Source of the DNA: Polaribacter filamentus
Lineage (GTDB): Bacteria > Bacteroidota > Bacteroidia > Flavobacteriales > Flavobacteriaceae
Direction of reading: 5' to 3'
NCBI RefSeq assembly: GCF_002943715.1
Contig: NZ_MQUA01000013.1
Span: 613,001-677,000, forward strand
Length of the DNA: 64,000 bases
The notes under the pieces were generated by a model that saw only the letters and a list, made by a program, of their open reading frames with translations, was not told the DNA's origin and did not search any database. The first letter of the stretch is position 1. Each line of letters begins with the position of its first letter. Positions 17,342 to 26,793 of the stretch are shown piece after piece. The position numbers and the translations under genes are program-made.

Positions 17342-19525
17342 ATGGATTTACATGGTCCTCTAAAAAAATTCTTTGGATTTAACAAGTTTAAAGGATTACA
17401 AGAGCAGGTTATTAAAAGTATTGTAAATAACGAAAATACTTTTGTAATAATGCCAACAGGCGGTGGTAAATCACTTTGCTATCAATTACCGGCTTTAATG
17501 GCAGAAGGCACTGCTATAGTGGTTTCACCATTAATTGCATTGATGAAGAATCAAGTAGATGCAATTAGAGGTATTTCTGAGCACAATGGAGTTGCACATG
17601 TGTTAAACTCCTCTTTGAATAAAACAGAAATAAATCAAGTAAAAGAAGATATTGCAAGCGGAATTACAAAACTATTATATGTAGCACCGGAATCGCTTAT
17701 TAAAGAAGAATATGTTACTTTTTTAAGAACTCAAAAAATTTCTTTTGTTGCTATTGATGAAGCGCATTGTATCTCAGAATGGGGGCATGATTTTAGACCA
17801 GAATACAGAAATTTAAAACACATAATTAAAGCAATAGATAGTGTACCTGTTATTTGTTTAACAGCGACAGCAACAGAAAAAGTACAGGAAGATATTTTAA
17901 AAACCTTAGGTATTACAGATGCAAACAGATTTAAGGCTTCCTTTAATAGAGCAAACTTATTTTATGAAGTTAGACCAAAAACGAAAGAAGTAGAAAAAGA
18001 TATTATTCGTTTTGTAAAACAACGAGAGGGAAAATCAGGAATTATTTACTGTTTAAGTAGAAAAAAGGTTGAAGAAGTTGCTCAGATTTTACAGGTAAAC
18101 GGAATTAAAGCAGTTCCTTATCATGCAGGTTTAGACGCAAAAACTAGGGTGAGGCATCAAGATATGTTTTTAATGGAAGATTGCGATGTTGTCGTTGCAA
18201 CGATTGCTTTTGGAATGGGAATTGACAAACCAGATGTGCGTTTTGTAATACATCACGACATTCCAAAAAGTTTAGAAAGTTATTATCAAGAAACCGGTAG
18301 AGCGGGCAGAGATGATGGTGAAGGTTATTGTTTGGCTTTTTATGCTTATAAAGATATTGAAAAGTTAGAAAAATTTATGTCTAGTAAACCAGTTGCAGAA
18401 CAAGAAATTGGTCATGCTTTGTTACAAGAAGTTGTTGGTTATGCAGAAACTTCTATGAACAGACGTAAATATTTATTGCATTATTTTGGTGAAGAATTTG
18501 ACGATGTTCATGGAGATGGGGCAGATATGGATGACAACTCTAGAAATCCGAAGAAAAAAAATGAAGCTAAAGAAGATGTTGTTAAATTACTTTCTGTAGT
18601 GAAAAATACTTTGCAACAATACAAATCTAAAGAAGTTGTAAATACAATTATTGGTAAAGAAAATGCACTTTTAACGTCTCATAGAACGCACCTACAGCCA
18701 TTTTTTGGAATTGGAAAAGAAAAAACGGCTCCTTACTGGATGGCACTTTTACGTCAAGTATTAGTTGTGAATTTTATTAAAAAAGAGATTGAACAATATG
18801 GAGTGATAAAGTTAAATAAAGAAGGGGAAGGTTATTTAAAAAATCCAACTTCATTTATGATGACAGAAGATCATTCATATATAGAAAATGGTGATAATTT
18901 GATTATTTCAAATTCAAAATTTTCTGGAGGTGCTGCGGATGAAAAACTTGTAAAATTATTAAAAGATTTACGAAAGAGTGTTGCAGCGAAACAAAGTCTG
19001 CCTCCTTTTGCAGTTTTTCAAGATCCTTCTATAGATGATATGGCTTTAAAATATCCAATAACACTAGAGGAACTTTGCACAGTGCATGGGGTAGGTGAAG
19101 GAAAAGCAAGAAAATTTGGTAAAGAATTTGTAAAGTTGATTACAACTTATGTTGATGAAAATGACATTTTAAGGCCAGATGATTTAATTGTAAAAAGTAC
19201 AGGTGTTAATTCTGGGCTAAAATTATATATCATTCAGAATACAGATAGAAAATTGCCTTTAGATGATATTGCGAAGTCTAAAGGTTTGGAAATGAGTGAA
19301 TTAATTAAAGAAATGGAAATGATTATTTTTTCTGGAACAAAATTAAATATAAATTACGCGTTAGATGATTTATTAGATGAAGAACAGCAAGAAGAAATTC
19401 ACGATTATTTTATGGAAGCAAAATCTGATAAAATTCAGGAAGCTTTAGATGAATTTGAGGGGGATTATGATGAAGAAGAATTACGTTTAATGCGAATTAA
19501 ATTTATAAATGAAGTAGCGAATTAA
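17342..19525 (+). CDS. recQ: ATP-dependent DNA helicase RecQ
   Basis: A 727-residue 3'-5' DNA helicase for recombination and fork repair. Helicase motifs: Walker A MPTGGGKSLCYQLPAL (about 38-53), DEAHCISEWGHDFRPEY, LTATAT, and QETGRAGRD (motif VI). An RQC domain follows (MNRRKYLLHYFG onward), then an HRDC domain near 525-600 (RKSVAAKQSLPPFAVF) and an acidic C-terminal extension. The four zinc-binding Cys that normally follow the NYFGE-type segment are absent. It is divergent from kdsD. Confidence 0.94.
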   Translation: MDLHGPLKKFFGFNKFKGLQEQVIKSIVNNENTFVIMPTGGGKSLCYQLPALMAEGTAIVVSPLIALMKNQVDAIRGISEHNGVAHVLNSSLNKTEINQVKEDIASGITKLLYVAPESLIKEEYVTFLRTQKISFVAIDEAHCISEWGHDFRPEYRNLKHIIKAIDSVPVICLTATATEKVQEDILKTLGITDANRFKASFNRANLFYEVRPKTKEVEKDIIRFVKQREGKSGIIYCLSRKKVEEVAQILQVNGIKAVPYHAGLDAKTRVRHQDMFLMEDCDVVVATIAFGMGIDKPDVRFVIHHDIPKSLESYYQETGRAGRDDGEGYCLAFYAYKDIEKLEKFMSSKPVAEQEIGHALLQEVVGYAETSMNRRKYLLHYFGEEFDDVHGDGADMDDNSRNPKKKNEAKEDVVKLLSVVKNTLQQYKSKEVVNTIIGKENALLTSHRTHLQPFFGIGKEKTAPYWMALLRQVLVVNFIKKEIEQYGVIKLNKEGEGYLKNPTSFMMTEDHSYIENGDNLIISNSKFSGGAADEKLVKLLKDLRKSVAAKQSLPPFAVFQDPSIDDMALKYPITLEELCTVHGVGEGKARKFGKEFVKLITTYVDENDILRPDDLIVKSTGVNSGLKLYIIQNTDRKLPLDDIAKSKGLEMSELIKEMEMIIFSGTKLNINYALDDLLDEEQQEEIHDYFMEAKSDKIQEALDEFEGDYDEEELRLMRIKFINEVAN

Positions 19526-20195
19526 ATTTATATTTTTTATCAATAGCATATTTAATTAGATCACCGCCAGACGCTAAGTCTAATTTATAAATCATATTTT
19601 TTCTATGAGCATCAACCCTAGTTTTAGCAATAAATAAGAATTCAGCAAATTTTTCAGAATTAGTAGCATTTGCAATTAGGTTTAAAATTTCTTTTTATCT
19701 GTTTAAAAAAATAATTTTAGAAGTATTATCTAACGTTACATTATCGTCTGCATAACTATTTATAAAATTAAAAGCCACATTTGGATTAAAAAAAATTCAC
19801 TATTGGTAATTGCAACAATTGCTTTTGATAACATTTTAATTCCTGAGTTTTTCAAAATAGAACCAGTTGTACCAGCATCTAACATTTGTTTTATTGCTTC
19901 TGGCTTATCAAATATTGTCATTGCTAAGATTTTTATATGTGGGCATTTTTGTTGATAATCTTTGTTGCTTGGATTCCATCCATTCTTGGCATTCTTGGAT
20001 CAGTAATTACTATTTTTGGTTGTTTTCGTGAAACTAATTTTACTAACTCTTCGCCATTATTTAAGGATCCAATAAAGCTGATTTCATAATCAAATTCAAA
20101 AAAAGATTGTTCAACCGTCACCTACTAATTTTTCTAAAATTTTATCAACCTTAGAATTACCTTTGGATAAAAATAAACAGATAGCCAATTTTAAT
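19503..20195 (-). pseudogene. Decayed LuxR-family response regulator
   Basis: Minus-strand fragments in several frames rebuild a NarL/LuxR-type regulator. The receiver part has KQPKIVITDPRMPRMDGIQA with the phospho-acceptor Asp, then ILAMTIFDKPEAIKQMLDAG. The helix-turn-helix part reads VDAHRKNMIYKLDLASGGDL then IKYAIDKKYKF, like the second half of a LuxR domain. A stop interrupts the segment before the receiver (near 20120), a frame change follows NKNAHI (near 19935), and the linker is scrambled. The 3' end overlaps recQ by about 23 bases. No partner kinase is visible; the region to 20440 holds no intact gene. Confidence 0.7.
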
Positions 20196-20382
20196 CCTTA
20201 CTTTCTAAGAATTTAGCTCTTGGTCAAAAGGACTTGTAAAGAATTTTTTTTAAAAATAATTAGAATAAGAATCTACGATTCTTTTAGCTATTTTAAAATG
20301 CACACATTGCATACTTTTAATTTTAGATTGTGCCATTTCTCTTTTTTTATGAGTTAGTAATTTATCTCAAATATCCAAAAAA

Positions 20383-20402
20383 GGTATAAGTATACTTATA
20401 CC
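20383..20402. promoter_or_regulatory. 20-bp perfect palindrome, possible operator
   Basis: GGTATAAGTATACTTATACC is a perfect dyad with no loop, and a half-site-like AGGTATA follows at about 20410. It lies upstream of the decayed LuxR-type regulator and downstream of the ZIP transporter gene. A dyad of this size fits a dimeric regulator's binding site; no T run follows, so it is not a normal terminator. Confidence 0.45.
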
Positions 20403-20443
20403 CACAAATAGGTATATTTAATTAACTAAAAATACGTGAAATA

Positions 20444-21121
20444 TTATAAAGTAACGATTGTTAAAATAACACCTAAAAGAATCGCTGTAAATTTTTGTAA
20501 GTTAAACGTATGGTTTTCAGAACTTTCAAAAAGAATAATCGTAGAAATGTGTAAGAAAACACCAATAATTAAAGCGGTAATTTCTGTTGCATACTCTGTA
20601 AAAAACGGAATTTTATCCCCAACTAAAACACCTAAAGGACTCATTAATCCGAAGAAAAAAAGAAAACCAAAAACAGTTTTTTTAGGATATTTGGTATTTA
20701 TTAAAAACGTGGTTAACACAATTGCAATAGGTATTTTATGCACTACAATTGCCCATAATAAATTACTATCAGCATTATGAACTGGCAATCCTTCAGAAAA
20801 AGCATGAATACACAAGCTCACAAATAGTAATGTAGGAAATTCTTTCCCATCAGAATGAATGTGAATATGACCATGTTCTGCACCTTTAGAAAATGACTCT
20901 AAAACCGATTGTAAAATGATTCCTACTAAAATAAAAACACCTACTCTTTTGGCATCAGTATGAACTGTGTACACCTCTGGTAATAAATGTAAAATGGTTA
21001 CAGATAGCAGATAAGCACCACTAAACGCCAATAATAATCGTACAATTTTGTTGCCGGGTTTTATTATTAAAACCAATAAAGAACCAACTAAAACAGATAA
21101 AAGGAGTATTATGTAATTCAC
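20444..21121 (-). CDS. ZIP family divalent metal transporter
   Basis: A 225-residue membrane protein with about seven to eight hydrophobic helices, of the ZIP (zinc/iron permease) family, importing divalent metal such as zinc to the cytoplasm. A His-rich loop (GAEHGHIHIHSDGKE) near residue 85 precedes the helix with CIHAFSEGLPV, the H-x-x-x-E-G metal-site motif, and VVHKIPIAI gives the second metal motif (H-K-x-P). The start overlaps the end of the upstream methyltransferase gene by 4 bases, so both are in one transcript. Confidence 0.9.
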   Translation of the reverse strand: MNYIILLLSVLVGSLLVLIIKPGNKIVRLLLAFSGAYLLSVTILHLLPEVYTVHTDAKRVGVFILVGIILQSVLESFSKGAEHGHIHIHSDGKEFPTLLFVSLCIHAFSEGLPVHNADSNLLWAIVVHKIPIAIVLTTFLINTKYPKKTVFGFLFFFGLMSPLGVLVGDKIPFFTEYATEITALIIGVFLHISTIILFESSENHTFNLQKFTAILLGVILTIVTL

Positions 21122-21843
21122 TTTGCTACTAATATTAATCTTTTGGATGTTTGTGCATCAAAGGTAGACAAGTTATAATTTCCAAAAATATTGGTGATTG
21201 TAAAACCTACTTTTTCAAAATAAGCTTTCATTTTTTTTGCCTCTAAATATTTTACTCTTTCTGTATAAGAATGATTTTCATCATCCGCAAAAAAAGAAAT
21301 ATTTTTTAGTATGAAACCATCTTTAATTTCTCTTGTGATATTAAAAGTAATTCCATCTACAATTTTAGTTTCTTTAGCAACTAAAGTTGCTTTTACAAAT
21401 TCGGCATTTAAAAAATCGAACACAAAAACACCGTCTTTTTTCAATCCATCTTTAATGTTTTGCAGAATTAGAATATCATCTTTGTCATCTTCAAAATAAC
21501 CAAAACTGGTAAATAAATTAAAAACCGCATTGTACTGATTGTTAAAAGGTTTTCGCATGTCATGTACGCTAAAATTTAGAGAATCGTTCTCAAACTCTTG
21601 CGCATATTTTATACTGTTTTTAGATAAATCTCCACCAGTAACTTTATATCCTAAAGAATTTAAAAAAACTGCATGCCTACCTTTACCACAAGGTAAATCT
21701 AAAATATGAGTGGTTTTTGGCAATGCTAAAAAGGTAGTTATATTTTTCATAAATAACAGCGCCTCCTCATTATTTCTATCCTTGTAAAGCACGTGGTAAT
21801 AAGGGGTGTTAAACCAATCTGTAAACCAATCTTTTGTTTTCAT
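21118..21843 (-). CDS. Class I SAM-dependent methyltransferase
   Basis: About 241 residues. The SAM-binding motif I is HILDLPCGKGRHAVFLNSLG, followed by VTGGDLSKNSI and the motif with FNLFTSFGYFEDD. Substrate unknown. An upstream in-frame ATG at 21867 would add eight residues; the ATG at 21843 (MKTKDWFTDWF) is preferred, as relatives start with a W-F-rich segment close to the N-terminus. It is followed with a 4-base overlap by the ZIP transporter gene. Confidence 0.85.
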   Translation of the reverse strand: MKTKDWFTDWFNTPYYHVLYKDRNNEEALLFMKNITTFLALPKTTHILDLPCGKGRHAVFLNSLGYKVTGGDLSKNSIKYAQEFENDSLNFSVHDMRKPFNNQYNAVFNLFTSFGYFEDDKDDILILQNIKDGLKKDGVFVFDFLNAEFVKATLVAKETKIVDGITFNITREIKDGFILKNISFFADDENHSYTERVKYLEAKKMKAYFEKVGFTITNIFGNYNLSTFDAQTSKRLILVAK

Positions 21844-22109
21844 TTTTATAAAATTTGCAATAACCAAGTGTTTAAAAATAGTTTTTTAGTGGTTGATATT
21901 GGTTTTTGTTGTCAAATGTACATTATGGACTTTAAGTCTGTAAAAGTAACTAAATCTTACGTTGCACAAAATCTGTTTTGATACTATTTACTTTAATCTT
22001 TAAAAAATGATAAAATAAAATTGGGTTTTGCTTTATCCTAAATTAATTTAAGACTTTGGTATTGCTGAAAATTTGTGAATTCAGGGTTCGTTTTCCTAGA
22101 TATAAAATG

Positions 22110-22117
22110 TACTTTTG
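22110..22117 (+). promoter_or_regulatory. -7 box of the THUMP methyltransferase gene
   Basis: TACTTTTG matches TAnnTTTG exactly and lies 18 bases before the ATG at 22135. It sits inside the longer reading frame that begins at 22075, which argues that translation starts at 22135. Confidence 0.55.
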
Positions 22118-22134
22118 CAGTCAATTTTACAAGT

Positions 22135-23325
22135 ATGAATAAAGATTTTAAAATGGTGGCAACCACCATGTTTGGTTTAGAAGGTGTTTTAGCAGAAGAA
22201 TTAACAAATTTAGGCGCAAAAGACGTTCAAGAATCTATAAGAAGTGTTTCTTTTAAAGGTGATGAAGGTTTTATGTACAAAGCAAATATTGCTTTAAGAA
22301 CTGCTATTCGTATTTTAAAACCGATTAAAGTAACTAAAATCTACGATGAAGAAGATTTATACGATACTGTAAAAAAGATTAAATGGGAAAAATATTTAGA
22401 TATTGATGGCACTTTCGCAATAGGCGCCGTATCTAATTCTAAAAATTTACCAAATCATTCACATTATATTGCACTAAAATCGAAAGATGCAATTGCAGAT
22501 TATTTTAGAGATAATTTTGGCAAAAGGCCTGATGTTGATGTAGATTACCCAGATTTAAAAATCCACATACATATAAATAAAGATCTTTTAACTATTTCTC
22601 TGGATTCTTCTGGAGATTCTTTGCACAAACGTGGGTATAGAACAGCAACCAATATTGCGCCAATAAACGAAGTTTTGGCAGCTGGTATGGTTTTGTTATC
22701 TGGTTATAGAGGTGAGGAAAATTTTATTGATCCCATGTGTGGTTCGGGTACAATTTTAATTGAGGCCGCAATGATTGCCAATAATATTCCTGCAAATATT
22801 AACAGAAAACGTTTTGGTTTTGAAACCTGGAAAGATTATGATGAGGAGTTATACTTTGTAATACAAGAAGCACTTTTAAAGAAAATTAGAAGTTCCCATT
22901 TTAAAATTATGGGCTTTGATAAAGCGCCATCCGCTATTGTAAAGGCAAAAGCAAATATTATTGAAGCGAACCTTGATGAGTTTATTGGTGTGCATCACGT
23001 TAACTTTTTTAACTCTACCAAAGAGGTTTTTGGTAAAACAACCATCTTGTTTAACCCGCCTTATGGTGAGCGTTTAAATGTCGATACACAAGAGTTTTAC
23101 AAAAAAATTGGCGATACTTTAAAACACAATTATCCAGATTCTACAGCTTGGTTTATCACCTCGGATATTCAGGCATTGAAAAATGTTGGCTTGCGAACTT
23201 CTAAAAGAATTGATTTACGAAACGGCGATTTAGACTGTAAATTTGTAAGATATGATTTATATGAAGGCTCACGTAAATTTAAAAAGAACAATACTGATTT
23301 TAGTTCAGAAGAAGAAGAAGAATAG
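22135..23325 (+). CDS. THUMP-domain RNA methyltransferase (RlmL/YpsC type)
   Basis: 396 residues from the ATG at 22135: an N-terminal ferredoxin-like/THUMP RNA-binding region (to about residue 165) and a Rossmann methyltransferase domain with DPMCGSGTILIEAA (motif I) and the catalytic NPPYGERL (motif IV, N-P-P-Y, amino-N methylation). The family methylates N2 of a guanine in 23S rRNA (RlmL type) or another RNA base; the exact target is inferred by homology. The C-terminus ends in an acidic run of Glu. The start at 22135 is supported by the -7 box at 22110. Confidence 0.9.
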   Translation: MNKDFKMVATTMFGLEGVLAEELTNLGAKDVQESIRSVSFKGDEGFMYKANIALRTAIRILKPIKVTKIYDEEDLYDTVKKIKWEKYLDIDGTFAIGAVSNSKNLPNHSHYIALKSKDAIADYFRDNFGKRPDVDVDYPDLKIHIHINKDLLTISLDSSGDSLHKRGYRTATNIAPINEVLAAGMVLLSGYRGEENFIDPMCGSGTILIEAAMIANNIPANINRKRFGFETWKDYDEELYFVIQEALLKKIRSSHFKIMGFDKAPSAIVKAKANIIEANLDEFIGVHHVNFFNSTKEVFGKTTILFNPPYGERLNVDTQEFYKKIGDTLKHNYPDSTAWFITSDIQALKNVGLRTSKRIDLRNGDLDCKFVRYDLYEGSRKFKKNNTDFSSEEEEE

Positions 23326-23449
23326 TTTTTTTTGATTTCCCTTTGTCAGTAACAAAAATGTTATTACAAAAAACGGATATAAATTTACTTTTATTTTTCC
23401 AATCTAGATGATTTACACATTTGTAATTGTATAATTTTTGGTATTTATT

Positions 23450-23881
23450 TTATGCTTTCAGTACTGATTCAACCCATTCTTTCGGACTTTCTAACTTGGG
23501 ATTACGTTCATAGTTTTCAATCCATAAAACTTCAATTTCTTTAATTTTTTTAGCTAAAGGATCTGGCGTAGACTTTTTATTAACAGAGTCTTATCTTCCT
23601 ATAATTAATTTTATAGGGACTCTATTTCTTTTAAACTCTTTACCCATCTATGCCAAAATATATAGTGTTCATTTATAAAATTACCTAAAATAATAATTTC
23701 ATTTTTACCTTCGGAAGTATCTGATTTGTCCCAAACTTTATTAATATCTTAGTTGGTATGAATTTCTGGATTTAAATTTGCTCTTTTAAATTTGTCTTTA
23801 ATTTGTCTAAAACCATAAGTTGTAAGTCTCGCAATATATCGTCCTAACTTTTGTCTTTTAAAAGTTTGCCCATGTTTCTTA
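23450..23881 (-). pseudogene. Alpha/beta hydrolase pseudogene
   Basis: On the minus strand the reading starts near HGQTFKRQKLGRYIARLTTY and continues with INKVWDKSDTSEGKNEIII and a stretch around FINEHYIFWHRWVKSLKEIE. A TAA stop lies after NPEIHTN, and a frame change with further stops follows near 23590. The end reads PIKLIIG, then WIENYERNPKLESPKEWVES, which is the typical C-terminus of an alpha/beta hydrolase; the usual catalytic His position (E-N-x-G-H) reads ENYER. No start is seen; an open piece upstream (23900-24060) may belong to it. The rest of 23326-24230 holds no gene. Confidence 0.6.
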
Positions 23882-24157
23882 AATGTAAATATTAATTTTT
23901 ATTTCTAATTTTTGTTCTGCATGAACTCTTTTAGTTCAATTATCTGCGTAAAATTATACTTAGTTGTTAAATTCACAACTGGATTTGTAGTTTATTCAGC
24001 ACCAAATACATTTTTGGAAGTTACAGAGTAATTAATAAGTTTCTGTATTTCTTCCATTTGTTCGTGATTTTTGATCACAATGTAGCGAATTTTATGTAGT
24101 TTTGGGTGAAATTATTAGTACGAATGGTCTGTTTGCGTGATCCTGTTTTTGTACGGG

Positions 24158-24199
24158 ATTGTATCGAACACTTTTTTAAAGATGACTTCTCGATACAAT
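24158..24199. repeat. REP-like inverted repeat upstream of priA
   Basis: ATTGTATCGA at 24158-24167 and TCGATACAAT at 24190-24199 form a 10-bp inverted repeat with a 22-base spacer. The text GTATCGA resembles a dispersed intergenic palindrome of flavobacterial genomes. It ends 31 bases before the priA start. Confidence 0.5.
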
Positions 24200-24230
24200 T
24201 TTACTCAGTATAACCGTAAAATTATTTAAA

Positions 24231-26678
24231 GTGACATTGCATTTTATAGACATTATATTACCAATACCAATTCAGAAAACATTTACGTATTCTGTAACTG
24301 AAGATGAAGCAAATTTTTTGCAAAAGGGAATGCGCGTGGCTGTTTCTTTTGGTAAAACTAAAATGTATACCGGTTTGGTTTTTAACATCCATCAAACTGC
24401 GCCAATTTTATACGAAGCTAAGGAAATTCTTCAGATTTTAGACGAAAAACCAATTGTTAATGAGCTTCAATTAAAACATTGGCAGTGGATTTCTACCTAC
24501 TATATGTGTTCTTTGGGTGATGTGTATAGAGCTTCTTTACCATCTGCTTTTTTACTAGAAAGTGAAACTATTGTGTATAAAAATGATGCTTTTTTAGAGG
24601 AATCTGTTTTAGAGGATGATGAGTTTCTGATTTTTGAGGCGTTGCAGCATCAATCTCAATTAACCATACATCAAGTTGCAGATATTTTAGGAAATAAAAA
24701 AGTAATGCCCATTGTAAACGAGCTGATAAAAAAATCTGCTATTTATATTAAGGAAGAAATTTACGAGCAATACAAACCAAAATTAGTTAAATACATTCGT
24801 TTACATACTGATTATGCTGATGATGATTCCCTTGGGAATTTGTTAGAAGAATTATCTAATGCAAAAAAACAGCGAGAAGCAGTTTTAGGTTTTTTTCAAT
24901 TATTATCAACTAAAAAACCAATAAAAGCTAAAGATTTAGAAAAGAAAACAAAAGTTTCGCAATCAATTTTAAAGTCTTTAGTTGATAAAAATATCTTTGA
25001 GTTTTATCAAATTCAAACAGATAGAATTCAGTTTAAAGGCGATACAAATGATTTAAAAGAGTTGAATGAACATCAACAAAAAGCACTTGTAGAAATTAAA
25101 GAAACTTTCAAAGAAAAAGACGTAACACTTTTACACGGAATTACAAGTTCGGGTAAAACAGAAGTCTATACAAAGCTGATTCAGGAAGTTTTAGATCAAG
25201 GTAAACAAGTTTTGTTTTTGTTGCCAGAAATTGCATTAACCACACAAATTATTACCCGTTTACAATTTTATTTTGGTGATCAGATTTCTGTTTTCCATTC
25301 TAAATATTCTATGAATGAAAGGGTAGAAGTATGGAATAATGTTTTAGAAAATAAAACAAAAGCTAGAATTATTTTAGGCGCAAGATCTTCCATTTTTTTA
25401 CCATTTTCTAATTTAGGTTTAATCGTTGTTGATGAAGAACATGAAACTTCTTACAAACAATTTGAACCTTCGCCAAGATATAATGCACGTGATGCGGCAA
25501 TTGTTTTGGCTAAAATTCATAAGGGAAAAATAGTATTAGGTTCTGCAACTCCGTCTTTAGAAAGTTACTATAATGCGCAACAAAAAAAATATGGTTTTGT
25601 TGAGCTAAATAGGCGTCATGGAAATGTTTTATTACCCAAAATTGAGTTGATTGATGTGAAAGAGAAGTATCGGAAAAAGGAAATGAACGGTCATTTTTCT
25701 GATCGAATGCTCAAATTAATTCAGGAGGCTTTAGACTTAAAAGAACAAGTAATATTGTTTCAAAATAGACGTGGATTTTCTCCAGTTGTCGAGTGTAAAA
25801 CTTGCGGAGTTTCACCTCAATGCCCAAATTGTGATGTAACGCTAACATTTCATAAATTTAGGAGCGAATTACGTTGTCATTATTGCAATTACCAGAGAGC
25901 AATGCCAAATAGTTGTGGCGCTTGTGGCAGCAATACTTTAGATACCAAAGGTTTTGGAACAGAACAAATTGAGTTGGAATTAAAAGAACTTTTCCCTGAT
26001 TTTAAAATTGGAAGAATGGATTTAGATACCACTCGTGGAAAATTCGGATATCAGAAAATAATTGGTGCTTTTGAAGCCAGAGAAATTGATGTTTTGGTCG
26101 GTACACAAATGTTATCAAAAGGGTTAGATTTTGACAATGTTACTTTGGTTGGAATTCTAAATGCAGATTCTATGTTAAACTTCCCCGATTTTAGATCGCA
26201 TGAGCGTGCTTATGATATGATGGTGCAGGTTTCTGGTAGAGCAGGAAGAAGTAAAAAACAAGGAAATGTAGCGATTCAAACTTACAATCCTTTTCATAAA
26301 ATATTACAGCAAGTTTCTACAACAAGTTACACAGAAATGTACAAAGAGCAGTTGCAAGAACGCTGGCAATATAAATATCCGCCATATTATCGAGTGATAA
26401 AAATCACTTTAAAACACAAAGATTATAACAAAGTTGATAGCGGAGTTAATTGGCTTTTTAAATCTTTATACAATTCATTCGGAGAAAATGTTTTAGGTCC
26501 GACTTCACCGGCAGTTTCACGAATTAGAAATCAGTTTATAAAGAATATTGTGATTAAAATTCCGCCAAAACAAAATTTAACAAATACTAAAAACCATGTT
26601 TCAAAAATTAGAAATTCGTTTGAAGCTGTGAAAGATTTTAGACCAATTCGGTTTATAATTGACGTAGATGCTTATTAG
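24231..26678 (+). CDS. priA: Primosomal protein N' (PriA helicase)
   Basis: An 815-residue replication-restart helicase. The N-terminal 3'-DNA-binding domain (FIDIILPIPIQKTFTYSV) is followed by Walker A LLHGITSSGKTEVYTKLI (about residue 302), the DEEH box VVDEEHETSYKQFEPSPRYN, the zinc-binding cluster with eight Cys (CKTCGVSPQCPNCD and later CHYCN, CGACG), and GTQMLSKGLDFDNV plus QVSGRAGRSKKQG in the second helicase lobe. The start is GTG at 24231, with the family N-terminus following directly. Confidence 0.94.
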   Translation: MTLHFIDIILPIPIQKTFTYSVTEDEANFLQKGMRVAVSFGKTKMYTGLVFNIHQTAPILYEAKEILQILDEKPIVNELQLKHWQWISTYYMCSLGDVYRASLPSAFLLESETIVYKNDAFLEESVLEDDEFLIFEALQHQSQLTIHQVADILGNKKVMPIVNELIKKSAIYIKEEIYEQYKPKLVKYIRLHTDYADDDSLGNLLEELSNAKKQREAVLGFFQLLSTKKPIKAKDLEKKTKVSQSILKSLVDKNIFEFYQIQTDRIQFKGDTNDLKELNEHQQKALVEIKETFKEKDVTLLHGITSSGKTEVYTKLIQEVLDQGKQVLFLLPEIALTTQIITRLQFYFGDQISVFHSKYSMNERVEVWNNVLENKTKARIILGARSSIFLPFSNLGLIVVDEEHETSYKQFEPSPRYNARDAAIVLAKIHKGKIVLGSATPSLESYYNAQQKKYGFVELNRRHGNVLLPKIELIDVKEKYRKKEMNGHFSDRMLKLIQEALDLKEQVILFQNRRGFSPVVECKTCGVSPQCPNCDVTLTFHKFRSELRCHYCNYQRAMPNSCGACGSNTLDTKGFGTEQIELELKELFPDFKIGRMDLDTTRGKFGYQKIIGAFEAREIDVLVGTQMLSKGLDFDNVTLVGILNADSMLNFPDFRSHERAYDMMVQVSGRAGRSKKQGNVAIQTYNPFHKILQQVSTTSYTEMYKEQLQERWQYKYPPYYRVIKITLKHKDYNKVDSGVNWLFKSLYNSFGENVLGPTSPAVSRIRNQFIKNIVIKIPPKQNLTNTKNHVSKIRNSFEAVKDFRPIRFIIDVDAY

Positions 26679-26793
26679 ATTAATAGTTAGTTGTTCATTT
26701 TTATGTAGTTTGTCTTTGTTTGACTTCTTAATAATTGTTTCTTTTGTTTCTAAAAAAAAGGTTTAAAAAACGGTGCGTAAACAAAAGTTGCTT

